Source: Hanleya hanleyi
Lineage: Eukaryota > Mollusca > Polyplacophora > Lepidopleurida > Hanleyidae
Assembly (NCBI GenBank): GCA_036873755.1
Contig: JAVTVY010025395.1
Location: 50,722 to 114,721 of the forward strand
Length of the DNA stretch: 64,000 nt
Reading direction: 5' to 3'
The position numbers were made by a program, and so were the translations under genes. This document shows positions 20,763 to 32,730 of this stretch, piece by piece; the first letter of the stretch is position 1; every line of letters starts with the position of its first letter. The notes beneath the pieces were generated by a model that saw only the letters and a list, made by a program, of their open reading frames with translations, was not told the DNA's origin and ran no database searches.

Positions 20763-22790
20763 ATTAGTAGCCAGTAATATCCGTAACCAGTATTATACTG
20801 TATAATATTAGTAGCCATTACCATCATTTATAGCTTCAAAACTGCCACTTGCAATCTGAGTAACAGAATAATGATAAAAAAGGAAATTCCGAAGCCAACC
20901 AGACAAATGCGAAACGAAAGTGAAAATGATACCATACTAGGAGCGGACCAAACCGATGCAAAAACAAAAGTCAAAAATGACAACACACCAGGAAATTCTG
21001 GAGCCGACCAGACCGATGGAAAACAGACATCAGAACAACGCCTTTTGAATAAAAATCAGAAAATCGAAAAGACGTAACTCAGTCTAATGCTTCGTATTAC
21101 TTTGATCAATTTCGTTTATTTGATACATTACCGTACGTGTTGTCGGAGGAGGTAAGGTATACTTTAGCTATAGCAGAACTCGGACCAGCACCGCAAGCAT
21201 GCGGCCCGCGCCACTGAACTTCATTACGTCACCCACTGTCACCCAGACAATCTCCCAGCCATCTTGACTAACAACAGACGACGCTATCATATGTTACCAA
21301 GGCTTCCACAAAAGCCACCAAGGCTGAACATAAGAAGAAAAACTTCCCCACTGTACTCTCTAGTACTCTGTTCGCGAATATTAACTCTATCAGATGAAAA
21401 TTCACGTATGAAGTCACCATCGGATCAAGAGAGCTCCCGCTCCATAAATCCTATAACGCGGAACAGAGCGACAATACAACAATTTTCAAAATAAAAGAAA
21501 CCTTTTTAGGACATTTTCCCTCAGAATATATGTTCAATATATGCGCATTTATTTAGGAGTTGAACTGCCTCAAAATTTCCCATACCAACGCAGAATTGAT
21601 ACATATACCAACCAGCACATATTAATGTGTGTGAGTTTTGTAAGACAGATCGTAAAAAGAATGAATGATTCTATTAAGACCACCAGCCGGAAGACAAAAG
21701 CACAATGAACACAAACCCAAGCCCAGAGGTTTTGTCAGTTATATTGATTTAACATGTTAAAGACAATTGGTCTGAAACAATGCAAATGCTCAGCTCACCT
21801 GTTAGCTGTATGTCTTATGGGAAACTCAAATTCTAACACCCCACGTACCATATGCCGGTAACTCTCCCTGCCCTTTAAAGATCCCGTCTAATATGAAACT
21901 TACATGTTCCTATTCTTTTCCATTAAGCTACATTCTAATACTCGTTTCGTAATAATGTTTGCTTAACCATGCACATATTCACATTAAGCGTTCGTCAGAA
22001 CCTGATCCGAAAACCCCGCTCGTTCAAAAACTCGTTTATACAATACTCAGTTGCTCAATTATATACAACAAAACAAAGCAATACTTATCTTCGAGATTCT
22101 TATCTCTTTTCCTGCAAGTGCTACTGTATTCTGTGTTAATACTCATCAGTGCGCTTCTTGGAAGGCGTGTTCACCTGAACCTGGTCTTGAAATAGCAAGT
22201 CTGGGTAGGAAAATCCTCAAGACGAAAGGCATGCGCCGATGTATCTTGTATTTGACCGCACCCAGGGTTAAGTTCCGGACACCAGGAAGAGTTTAAACAC
22301 CCGATCGTTGAAGGTATTGAATGCTCCGAGAAAAGGGGCTCTTTTGGCTTTTCGAGTGTAGTTAACAGACTTTCACGAACTTGAAAAACCTCTCCGTTCT
22401 CGAACGAGCACATGTATGATTAATCCAGTCCATTCTCTATAGCCGAGATATGCTGTAACTGGTTCTTGTTTCCAGCTCTTTTTCAAATATATTGCTTGAC
22501 TTTCTTTTTCAAACTTCCGGTATTAAATTCTGTTGAAAAACCGGTGAGACTTAGCTGGAGGTTCTGTCTCAGTTCAGAAACTGGCTGCCAAAATCATTCT
22601 CCAGGTTCTTGATCTGTTGTATAACGTTGCTCAAAGTCGTAGAAATATCAGCCACAGTTGTAATATCCATTGTGGTTTTGTAGGAGAAAATTTTTTACCA
22701 GCACGGTCCCAGTCAGTCGTGCTGAATGGAAACTTCAATCAATCAATTTTTAATTTGGGTGGCTCTTTCAATTTAATAAAATTATGCGCG
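20763..22790. other. Mostly unrecognised; weak coding-like scraps
   Basis: A 68-aa frame at 20871-21077 contains a twice-repeated GADQTD segment. Around 21340-21390 the plus strand reads LFANINSIR before a stop, which faintly resembles the opening of a LINE endonuclease domain, but too little remains to call it. Nothing else recognised. Confidence 0.3.
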
Positions 22791-22800
22791 CCAGGTCGTT

Positions 22801-24350
22801 GCATTGAATTTACCTTGAATTTACCTTGAATCTTCTGGGGTAGGAAGCCTAAATAAGGCTTTTAAAAACCCCTAACTGTGCGGAGGTGGTGGCCTATATA
22901 CGATTTAAAAGTGTTGATAGTCGTGGCTCTAATAGCTCGCTCCGGTAAACTGTTCCATATGTCCACAACACGCTGGCTGAAGAAATATTTTCTGGTGTCC
23001 AACCGAGATCTGCACTTAAACAATTTCAAACTGTGACCTCGAGTTGCAGATGTAGATAATTCGAAGAATGTTGCAATGTCCACACGAGTAAATCCCTTAA
23101 ACATCTTGAATACTTCCAAAAGGTCAGCTCGACTTCGACGTGTTTCCAGCGATGTCAGACGCAGAGCAAGCAGACGATCTTCGTAACTCAATAGCCGTAG
23201 TCCCGGAACCATTCTTGTAAACCGATGTTGCACTTTCTCAAGCAAGACAATATCACCTTTTAGGTGCGGAGACCAAGCAGGAGAAGCATAATCTAAATGT
23301 GGGCGTACTAGGGACTTGTATAGGGGTAACAAAATTTCCTTGGACTTGCAGGTAAATGATCTATTGATCATTCCAAGAACACGATTCGCCTTTTTCACTT
23401 TTTCAGCTATGTGAGCTTTAGGTTTGAGCGACTTATGGATCATGACCCCCAAATCTCTCTCCAAGTCCACAGTCTCCAAGTTAGTACTGTTCATGGTGTA
23501 TGAATGATTTGGATTGTTGAACCCCACGTGCATTACTTTGCATTTACCTACGTTAAATAACATTAGCCACTCGTTGGACCAACCCACTAATGTTTCCAGG
23601 TCATTTTGTAGCCTCTCGGCATCTTCTTGGGTTCCAACTTTATTTAACAGTTTGGTGTCATCCGCAAATTTGAGAACTTTACTGTGTACATCCTCGTCAA
23701 TATCGTTGATATATATCAAGAACAATGTGGGCCCCAACACAGACCCCTGAGGAACTCCACTCAAAACATTACTCCAGCTTGATGCATTTCCGTTCAGTAT
23801 GACACGCTGCTCTCTATTTTTTAGCCAGTCCTGTATCCATTTTGATACCTTACCGCTGATACCATGAGCTTCCAGCTTCTTAATCAACCTGTCATGTGGT
23901 ACCTTGTCAAATGCCTTGGCGAAGTCCAAATACACAATATCCACTGGATGGCCTTCGTCAACCGCTTCTGTCACATATTCTAGAAAAGACAACAAGTTAC
24001 TCAGACAAGATTTACCACTTGTGAAGCCATGTTGTTACAATGTCAAATTTGTCCAAATGTCCGATAATAGCATCTCTGATGACCTTCTCAAATAATTTGC
24101 ACACTTGTGACGTTAGGCTAACTGGGCGGTAATTTTCACATGCACTTTTCCGTCCCTTTTTGAATAGCGGTGTGACATTTCCTCGCCTCCAATCCAAGGG
24201 AACACACTCTTCGTCGACAGACTTCCTAAAAATTTCACACAACGGATCCACTATCTCATTCCGTATTTCTCTAAGGTATCGGGGCAAGAATTTATCAACA
24301 CCAGCAGCCTTATCCGGCCTCCGCTTTTCAAGCATGCTCAACACATTGAG
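22801..24350 (-). mobile_element. CR1-like LINE, 5'-truncated and frameshifted
   Basis: The minus-strand frame 23995-22862 (377 aa) holds the reverse transcriptase core: motif A VYLDFAKAFD (residues 21-30), motif B SGVPQGSVLGP (79-89) and motif C FADD (110-113). The CR1-type C-terminal region follows, ending near WNSLPERAI. The fingers part lies upstream in another frame (24350-24012: RPDKAAGVDKF, WRRGNVTPLFKKG, NYRPVSLTS). The two frames meet at about 24030, where a small indel breaks the ORF (HLDKFDIVTTWLHKW then stop). No endonuclease domain precedes it, so the copy is 5'-truncated at about 24350. A TTGAATTTACC short tandem at about 22804-22830 may be the 3' tail. Catalytic residues are present but the element cannot make a full protein. 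Confidence 0.8.
22862..23995 (-). pseudogene. Reverse transcriptase core and C-terminus of the CR1-like LINE
   Basis: Open frame of 377 aa within the element above, with the FADD catalytic pair intact. The start codon is only the first Met after the frameshift and is not a native start; the native protein would begin about 1.5-2 kb further upstream, which is missing. Confidence 0.8.
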
Positions 24351-24640
24351 TTTGATGTACAACATAAATATTGATTTAAAATATCCAACTATACGGATTT
24401 GTAATGGATTAAAAAACATGTAGAAAAAACAAACTCCAAAGGCGTTATTTAATGTCATGGTGAGGTTAGAGACATAAAAGGAAGGGAGCATATGTACGGA
24501 CCAACACACTTAATTTAATAGTAATAAAATCCTAACGGCCCTACCTATAAAAAATATAAAACTGAATTAAAAAGCCCAATATAGCACATGCATATTTTGT
24601 TTAAACAAAAATTAAACTCATCATATAGATTTAGATTTGA

Positions 24641-25040
24641 CGATGTGGTGAATAAAAATGAGATTTGATGTAATATCTATACTCATCCTGATGAACACCG
24701 TGAATGAGGACCTCCTATGGTATCCTCAGACACCAATGTCCAACCAGAACAAGCAAAGACATTATTTAAAACAAAACTCTTTACCAGAGCACAAATATTG
24801 GTATAATTTCTTAACCACAGGTAAGAAAATATATATTAAACAGAGTGGTGAATAAAAACGAGATTTGATGTAATATCTATACTCATCCTGATGAACACCG
24901 TGAATGATGACCTCGTGGTATCATCAGACACCAATGTCCAACCAGAACAAGCAAAGACATTATTTAAAACCAAATTCTTTACCAGAGCAGAAATATTGGT
25001 ATAATTTCTTAACCACAGGTAAGAAAATATATATTAAACT
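24641..25040. repeat. Two-copy tandem duplication, 200-bp unit
   Basis: GTGGTGAATAAAAATGAGAT begins at about 24647 and a near-identical copy begins 200 bp later. The units differ by a few substitutions and a 3-bp gap (CCTCCTATGG versus CCTCGTGG). Both end AAATATATATTAAAC. Confidence 0.9.
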
Positions 25041-25202
25041 ATTCTAGAATTTTATTATTCATCAACTTGTAATATGCATGTACTATTAATTAACCAATAT
25101 AACTATTATAAATAATTCCACAGGGTGGAAGGGGAGGTAACAATTGTACACTCCCCTAGACTAGATGTGAAATGTAGAACAGAATAATAAAATCAATATA
25201 AA

Positions 25203-26075
25203 TTAAAATCTGCGTGTGCGCAGCATAAACCTATAAATAGCCATAAAAACGTTATCACGGTTTTTTCTAGGCTTTGAGATGGACTCCATGGTATGATTGA
25301 AAACACCAGCACATATAAGTTCATTAAAAAAGTTGAGTCTCTGATTATTAAATCGTGTACACGATAATAAATAGTGACTGATGCTTTCTTCTACATCACA
25401 CGCATCACACACTCCAGTGGGATGTAAATTACATCTATAAAGATATGAATTCAAGGGAATATGCCCGACAAGAAGTCTAAAAACAAGTACTTCAGCGTGG
25501 CGATTTGGTAATTTCAAAGAGGCGTCTGTAACTGAAGGCTGAAATTGATAGTAAAAACGCCCCTTCTCGGAATTATCCCAGCATTCCTGCCATTTAGAAT
25601 TAAAATAGGGATATAAACAAGCCATGGCTTCATTAATTGTTAATCCCATATGTATATTAGTATCTGGAAGTGCGGATGCGTGCTTAGCAAGAGAGTCCGC
25701 AAGCTCATTCCCATATATACCAGAATGGCCCGGGACCCAGTCGAAATAAATTATTATATTTTCATAACTCATCGTAGTGACTAAATATAATATTTCATAT
25801 AAAATACTTGAAGACCGGCTCCAAGAGAAGTTAAGCATTGCTTGTAGAGAGCTAAGAGAGTCTGTAAAAATTACAGCTCTAGATATACTAGTATCTCTAA
25901 TAAAATTGAGTACCATTAAAATAGCTGTCAGCTCAGCTGTATAAACACTCACATGAGCATTAATTCTAAAGGATTTAGAATATTTTAATTCAGGTATGCA
26001 AAATGCAGCACCCACCCTGTCGTTTTCTGGACACTTGGAAGCATCTGTAAACACTTGCATGTATGGAAACTTCAT
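25203..26075 (-). pseudogene. LINE RNase H domain plus C-terminal tail (5'-truncated)
   Basis: A 290-aa open frame carries a full type I RNase H signature: D11 (FTDAS), E48 (YTAELTAI), D72 (IFTDSLSS) and the GHSGIYGNELAD segment with D127. It continues to a C-terminal zinc-knuckle-like motif, CDACDVEESISHYLLSC. This combination is typical of I-superclade and related non-LTR retrotransposons. There is no reverse transcriptase upstream within the window, since 26076-26330 holds none, so this is a 5'-truncated copy despite its long open frame. It lies between the 200-bp duplication and another LINE remnant on the opposite strand. The first Met is arbitrary. Confidence 0.75.
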
Positions 26076-26337
26076 TACAACTCCTTAGTTTAATACATAT
26101 CCCAGGGCGGGAAACACCGCCCTGTGTGATCAAGCTCAATTGTTAAACAAATCAATTGATTACATAAACACATTACACCAACCAGAGAAAGCAATTTCTC
26201 TCTAATTCATGCTTCAACCGAGAGAAATAACATTTTCCAGAACCCGATGCGAATATATCCAGGTTGGCTCTTGATATAAATTTAACGCCTGAACAATACA
26301 AACTTACTTTCTAATTATATGACTGTAGATTTGATCA

Positions 26338-26921
26338 ACAGATTGATATTGTGTTTAGTTGGTTGCCTAGTCACGTTGGCATTAAAGGTAACACTGAGGC
26401 TGATAGGATGGCTAAGGCAGCCCTAGATGATGAGATTGATCCTGTTGGAATCACATATAGCGATTTCAGACCCGCTATCTGTACTTATGTGAGAAAACTG
26501 TTTCAATCTTTATAGGATGCTGTGAATAATAAAAAACTTCAAGAGTTAAAAAAAAACTGTAGGCTATACTCATCTGAACAACCAGAAACGTTTTGATGAA
26601 GCCATGATCAGGCGATGTAGAATCGGCCATACACGATTGACTCGCGAACATTTACTAAAAAAAGAACCAGTCCCAAGGTGTATTCCATGCTACGAAGATC
26701 TCACAGCGAAACATATTCTTATCGACTGTATAGATTTTAAGATTGTAAGAGATTCTTTTTATCGAGCGACTACTTTGGAAGATCTGTTTACTCGGATGAG
26801 GGAGGACTGTGTATTGGGTTATTTGAGAGAAATCGGTTTGTTGTATAAGTTTTATGTGTGTATGTTTACTAAGTTATTGGCTGGAGTACTTAGAATTGAA
26901 ATATTGCTCCCTCTTTCCTAG
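26338..26921 (+). pseudogene. Second LINE RNase H/C-terminal remnant
   Basis: From 26338 the plus strand reads IVFSWLPSHVGIKGNTEADR, the end of an RNase H domain. It then runs into a stop at about 26512 and a frameshift. At 26604-26921 a 105-aa frame gives RCRIGHTRLTREHLL, a CIPCYEDLTAKHILIDC zinc-knuckle-like motif and a short tail. It is a different lineage from the copy at 25203-26075, judged by the motif spacing, and is on the other strand. Confidence 0.7.
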
Positions 26922-27780
26922 ATTTCGGTGCGCGGGGGTATTAGTTTCTTAGCACGTAGATACATATTTGGTGCATAATGAGGTACGTTACTAACGAGAT
27001 CTCAGTAATAGAAAGTGGTATTAGAACACCAGTGTAGAAGTAAGAGATCATCATATTTCCATCTAATTTAAACTTTGAGCATATATCATTGTAAATCATT
27101 TTACTGCGGTCGTATAGCATAAGAACCTCAGATTCATTCTGTGCGCATTCAATGCGTTCAGATAGTGTACTCTGGAGACCAACTAGTATAGCAGTACTCC
27201 AACTTCTCATAAGGGATATTGTATATAGCCTGATGACTTGATAGATTCCCGATATCTGTCATAGACGTGACGTGACGTGGTCTGCTCTGGGCTTCGCCTG
27301 TGGAATTTTGGGTAGTTGATTATCGTTTGTCCATATGCTCCAATGTGGAGCAATATCTGTAACTACCCATATCTGACACATTTTCGACTTAAGATCGTTC
27401 AAATATTCCTTAGGTTAATCATAATGGTCCTTTCTTCAAACAGTAGCATATTTTGATGCATATTCATATCAATTTATACTGGATTTCACTTATTAATTGA
27501 TATTAACACTGATATAATATATTCAATGAGACTCTTGGAACTAAAACTACTGCACATTAAATTGGAAATACATGTATAACTGTCTTCAAGACTTTCGCTT
27601 TAACAATTGTCACTCATAAGGTGGGTCGTCGGGAACCAAACTGAGCATTTTGCGCAGGTTTTGGCGCAGTTTTGCCACCCTCTGCCGTGTGAATAAATAT
27701 CGCCATTATCTCCCCTTGTCTGAAATCTTGCACCAGGGCACACTTGCATGGAAGTTCGTAACTTACGGTCACCTTTAGAC
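26922..27780. other. No gene recognised
   Basis: An 89-aa minus frame (26941-27210) and AT-rich sequence; no domain seen. Confidence 0.35.
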
Positions 27781-27841
27781 TTACGACACAGTGACTTGAG
27801 TAGCAGGGGGTGTCTTCGTCGATGTTGTTGTTGTGATTATA

Positions 27842-27872
<31 letters not shown>

Positions 27873-28523
27873 GCAAGAATATATTTATTTCCCACCTTTT
27901 CATACACCACAATGACAGTAGATGTCATAAAAATGCTTTATATACATGTACGCCCTAAATCGATCTACATACCCCTCCTCTACTAGATCTCCATCTCTAA
28001 TAACAAGTGTGGTAACTTCTATGTTAAAGCCGTACCGTATACCGACTTTCGCCACGAATCCCGGTACACGGGTAATTCGGGTGTCTGCAGACAACCAACA
28101 GTAAATGGATGAGCAGGCGTGAACTACGGTGAAAACTCAACGGGCGTGGAGAATTCCATGAGGTAAGTTCTCCTGCATTCGAAGCTTTTCGGTCTCGATT
28201 TCAAAAGTCTTCGGAAGTCTTTTATCAGTTACTGGAAAACAGCCATATCGTGGAGAATGTATTGCCGGGGACCGTGTACCGGGATTCGTGGCGAATTCTT
28301 TAACATAGAAGTTACCACACTTGTTATTAGAGATGGAGATCTAGTAGAGGAGGGGTATGTAGATCGATTTAGGGCGTATATAAAGCATTTTTATGACATC
28401 TACTGTCATTGTGGTGTATGAAAAGGTTGGAAATAAATATATTCTTGCAAAAAAATATATATTTATAATCACAAGAACAACAACATCGACGAAGACACCC
28501 CCTGCTTCTCAAGTCACTGTGAC
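27781..28523. repeat. Long inverted repeat, arms ~260-300 bp
   Basis: The left arm (27781-28078) and right arm (28264-28523) are reverse complements apart from small indels, with a ~185-bp spacer. Shared landmarks are AGTAGAGGAGGGGTATGTAG, GGTAACTTCTATGTTA and TTCTTGCAAAAAAATATA with their complements. The left arm has expanded a TA microsatellite (27838-27863). Both arms carry the same short frame beginning MTSTVIVVYEKVGNKYILAK, read on opposite strands, so the unit may once have been coding. No known family. Confidence 0.8.
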
Positions 28524-28668
28524 TTACGACGAAGTTTACGATCAACCTTATGATGGGCTTACACGGCTTTCACGAACGTCATCGTAGTGGTCACCGTAAA
28601 TCTCCACCTTACGTAGGCTACGAAATTCGTAATACGCGCCACAACAGACTGAACAACAACAACAGCAT

Positions 28669-29102
28669 TAGTCCGACACGCAGCCCTTACATGATATTTT
28701 ATAATACTGATTTCTATTGAATGTAGGGTCTGCCAGTTTAACCGGCAAAATCTTCTAGCTGTCGGACCGTCCCCGAACGTGGAGAATGTAGCGGTAGTGA
28801 CTTTTCATTGGCTGAAGAATTTAAACATGGCGGAAAATTTGTCTTCTCGGTTCAGGAAAGCTGTGATAATGCTCGAATAAACTACCCACGGAAAGTTCAG
28901 CACGGATTCCAAGCCCGAGATTTAACTTAAAATGTGGGTTTCATTATTTTGAGTGGAGAAAATGGCGTATAAAATATCGATTTTTGACTGCCGGACATTT
29001 CGGTCCGGCAGCTAAGTCGATTTTGCCGGTTAAACGGGCAGACCCTACATTCAATAGAAATCAGTATTATAAAATATCTTGTAGGGGCTGCGTGTCGGAC
29101 TA
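28669..29102. mobile_element. MULE-like MITE with 9-bp target duplication
   Basis: Terminal inverted repeats of about 95 bp start TAGTCCGACACGCAGCCC and end with the complement. CAACAGCAT flanks both ends exactly (28660-28668 and 29103-29111). A 434-bp element with long TIRs and a 9-bp duplication fits Mutator-like MITEs. No coding capacity. Confidence 0.75.
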
Positions 29103-29519
29103 CAACAGCATGTGCTCGTACCGAAGGCCGATGCTGCGGAGTGGTTGATGTCGGCCCTACCTAAGTTGGCTTCCCCCGATCAATATAACTTTGGTAATCG
29201 GTAAAAGCATTGAAGATGAAATGGTGTGCCTTTTATCTGGATCTACAGAGAAATTCATCACTGTTTAAATCTAGTAAATCTACCATCTCTGCAAACAGCG
29301 GGTTTCGACAACACATTTCTCGACTGTGCATGGACAGAGTACATCGATGCCTGTTTTTTATTAGCTCAAAGGATCTCGGAAAACGCAGTCATAGGTGAGT
29401 CAATTATATTATGATGAAGTATAAACCTGTCAGTGTTGAACCTGAAAGTGTTGGGCGGGGAGCGGGGTGATACTTAATACCATTCCTGCTGCAGCCTGCA
29501 GGCACATGTAGTAAGGGGG
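29103..29519. other. No gene recognised
   Basis: Two overlapping 62-aa frames (29210-29398, 29226-29414) end near a possible GTGAG splice donor (29395-29399), so a short exon cannot be excluded. I see no domain. Confidence 0.3.
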
Positions 29520-29640
29520 TTGTACAGGTTGGGGAAAATACCTTGATCGAGGTATTATACCTTCATTGGGGTATTATACCTCGATCGAGGTATAGACCTA
29601 TTCCTCGATTGGGTATAGGGCTATGTCAACTTCAGTTTTT

Positions 29641-30062
29641 ATATATCTATGGAAAATGTGGACATCCTCACACACCCCGGACTGCATGGATCTTTTAACA
29701 ACATTTATGGCTTCATTGTTCCATGTTTTTCACATCAAGTTATTGCTTCGTTTTATGCGTTTTATGCGTTTTATTTAATCTAATTTACACATTGATCAGT
29801 CAATGCATCTACATTCATGCAACTTTGGGATGAAATTATCCCATCACATGCTATTTAGTTACATAATAAATATCACTGAATATGTCATTTGAAGCCATGT
29901 TTCATTTTTTAAATATTGAAGTGACTAATTTGAATGATTAGTCGCATGAACGAAGCAATAAGTTGCTTTGAAAATCATGGAACAATGAAGCCATATATGT
30001 TGTCGAAAGATCCAAGCAGTCCAGGGTATGTGTGGATGTCCACATTTTCCATAAATATATAA
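29641..30062. repeat. Foldback with ~120-bp arms, nested in the TIR element
   Basis: The arms (about 29641-29763 and 29943-30062) share GGAAAATGTGGACATCC, GGCTTCATTGTTCCATG and TTATTGCTTCGTT with their complements at about 90% identity by eye. The spacer is about 180 bp. Confidence 0.8.
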
Positions 30063-30311
30063 TCAAAGTACTTAAAGTACTGATGTCGGGTTTACTTGCA
30101 TCAGAAGGGGTTATTTGTCCCATATTTGTGATCATTTAAGGGAGAAAATCGTCCTCAAGCTGTTCGGTTTGTAGGGCCAAACTTTCACTTTTATCATACG
30201 GATATGAAATGGATCATTTTGTTCAGCCTACATGCTGAATTATAAGACACGAAATAATGAAGGGCTGCAGATGCACGAAAACGGATTTATGGCGCACCAA
30301 AGTTGGTACAT

Positions 30312-30532
30312 TGGCTTATTTTTATGCACTATTAAAGCTTATTCGGTGCAGATTTTCTTTTGTTACAAAAATATGACACCTTTAACCAAAACCAATTTTA
30401 GCTATTTTAAACAACAAATAATTCTAAAATAGTCAGTCTAAATATGATTTTGGTTGAAGGTGTCATAAATTTGCAACAAGAGAAAATGTCGACTGCAAAT
30501 GCACCGAAAAATGCTAAATAAGCCAATGCGGC
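30312..30532. repeat. Second nested inverted repeat, ~85-bp arms
   Basis: TTGGCTTATTT...GGTGCA...GACACCTTTAACCAAAA (30312-30395) is repeated inverted as TTTTGGTTGAAGGTGTC...TGCACC...AATAAGCCAA (30449-30530). Confidence 0.75.
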
Positions 30533-31284
30533 AGGTCTGAACCACTGTTAAGTCTCGTCGTGTTTATCTATGGGTCTCGATTTATTCTTTATCTGATCGA
30601 TTCTTTACACTATTAGATTATTATCACCAAGTATGTAGACTAAAAGAAATAGTCAATTTGGCGCTTTTCAGAGAAAAATTAGCCCCACCAGCTGTGTGTA
30701 TCAAAAACGTGTTGAGGACAATTCCCTATCTAAAGTGAACACCACCTTGGCTCTGTGATCTTACAACAAAACTTCCATGGATTCCGTGCCGAATGACTAC
30801 CCTTGCCGCCGTAACAAATATGATACCGGATAAAATAAATTGGAAAGGCAAATTCAATAGAAATTGGAAAGATAAAATTTACTGCGATAATGTCCCAATT
30901 ATCACATTCAATGCACAAGCTACCGTGCATTGCAAATGTGTATATGAATGCTGTTAGGGGCATGAATGCTGTAAGGGGCATCAAATGAGAACAGTCTCCG
31001 GGCAGGAGATCAAAACTACACATGTGCAGAAGAAAAAAGAAAAACTGAAAGAGTGATACTAATGTAGGGTTTACCCTTGGTAAACCCGACAAAAACTGAA
31101 GTTGACAGAGCCCTATACCCCATTTGAGGTACAGGCCTATACCTCGATCAAGGTATAATACCCTGATCAAGGGATAATACCCCGATCAGGGTATTTTCCC
31201 TAACCTGTTGTACTGGTAACATGGTTTTAAATTTGTAACAGGATTGTTGTCATTTAATACAGACTTGTGAAATAGTTTTATAGA

Positions 31285-31350
31285 ATAGGTTGGGGAAAAT
31301 ACCTTCTTTGGGGAATTATATATATCTCGATCGAGGTATAGGACAAATTC
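31285..31350. repeat. Orphan fragment of the TIR at 29525
   Basis: AGGTTGGGGAAAATACCTT followed by CTCGATCGAGGTATAGG matches the left terminal repeat in direct orientation, 78 bp beyond the right end of the element. Confidence 0.65.
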
Positions 31351-31539
31351 AATAAAGTATTAATTTCATGGAAAGCCAAGCCTGTTGGCCTAAATTATCA
31401 CCTTATGCTGGAGTTGCTCTTATTCCAGTTTACAAGATACCATTGTTGTTGAATAGGAGACACTGGGTCATACACCTGGTAATGAATTACATGTAGAAGC
31501 CAACCCACTGAATAAGGGTCGCCCATTTCTCAAAGGGGC

Positions 31540-31757
31540 CCTTAGCGGCCGAGTTGTCTAAGGCGCTTCGCTGGGGGCCGTTAGCCTTGCACCGCTGAAC
31601 AGGCATGGGTTCAAGTTCAGCTGGTCCATCCATGTTTGTCAGTTACGAAGAGAGGCGGTGGTTCTCTTCGGGTGCTCCGGCTTCCTCCATCAACCAAATT
31701 GACCGTCACCATATGAGTGAAACAAATTTTAGTGTGACATTAAGCCAAATTCCCGCC
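31540..31757 (+). mobile_element. tRNA-derived SINE
   Basis: The head contains an A box (GGCCGAGTTGTCTAAGGCGC, 31547-31566) like that of class II (Leu/Ser) tRNAs and a B box (GGGTTCAAGTTC, 31608-31619). The body reads CGGGTGCTCCGGCTTCCTCC, then ATATGAGTGAAACAAATTTT and ends with TGACATTAAGCC, a conserved 3' domain style seen in many molluscan SINEs. The 62-aa frame over it is not a gene. Confidence 0.75.
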
Positions 31758-32629
31758 ACAAACATTTCTCAATCTGGCACATATTTTCTCTAAATAATTG
31801 GGTCAAAGTATGTTCACTAAATTCTACCATAGAGCAATTATCAGATTATGCTCATGATAATAAATTTACATGGTCGCCATATGGTTCGCCAATCAGGGGA
31901 CTTTCAAGTGTGATCGACATAGAACCATTTTGACCCACTCTCTCACATACAAGGTTGGTTCACCCATGATTAGTTTCGCATCACCATGTCTCGTTAAATT
32001 CACATGTCAGTGTGGTTCCAAACCATACCCGTATTGAAAAATTTGAGTAGTGACATTGCCCCAAATATCATTGAAGGGTGACCGGTTAATTATTCCAATT
32101 ACATTCTAACAATAAACCTTAATTTTGTTTCTATTTTCAGAGCAAGCGAAATCATTGTTCTTTGTGAGAAGACATTGACATATAGCAACTTCTGACCGGC
32201 TGATGTTGGTTGCGAATTTCTTGAACTTGGATGTTGACCGATACTGATATTGTGAATTATAGAACATGAGTGCCCTGCATTATCCCATGGATGTGTGAAA
32301 TGAGGACATGAAATGGTCACTCACCAGCTTGAAACGTGATGAGAATTACTATCAAAAACTTCAACTGTGGGCCAGTGACTTACTACATGGCATTTTATTA
32401 CTCATTTTATTACTCATTTTCTTATGCAACAGTGAACCAATAATTAAATGATCTGCTAAAAGTAACAACAAATGAATAGATGACAAGGGAGACCATTTAT
32501 TAGCTTGATGGAATGTCATATATTCCAACTTAAGCCGAGTTTATGTGGAGGAAAAGCTGGCTGGATGAACGCATGAAAGATCCTTACAGTCTAATTTCTT
32601 GGGTGAAATGACATGGGTTGGGTTGGGTT

Positions 32630-32730
32630 AAGTTGGGCTGGGTTGGGAGTGGGGTGGGGTCTCATCGCTGTATAGCTGAAAGATTGCTGAACGCAACATT
32701 AAACCTCAAGTGATTCTCTCTCTCTATCTG
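32630..32730 (+). repeat. SINE 3'-tail fragment with GGGTT and CT simple repeats
   Basis: CTGTATAGCTGAAAGATTGC, then AACGCAACATTAAACCTCAA and CTCTCTCT, matches the tail at 34785-34835. Confidence 0.6.

Larger units (their letters stand above)
29525..31207. mobile_element. Terminal-inverted-repeat element, 5-bp target duplication
   Basis: The ends CAGGTTGGGGAAAATACC and (reversed) CAGGTTAGGGAAAATACC begin co-linear inverted repeats of about 117 bp (29525-29641 and 31091-31207). TTGTA lies directly outside each end (29520-29524 and 31208-31212). The repeats themselves contain small palindromes (GATCGAGGTAT/ATACCTCGATC). The 1,683-bp interior holds other foldbacks and no transposase. Superfamily not assigned. 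Confidence 0.7.

Noticed and set aside
31605..31793. 62-aa frame
   Set aside because: Lies across the tRNA-derived SINE body.
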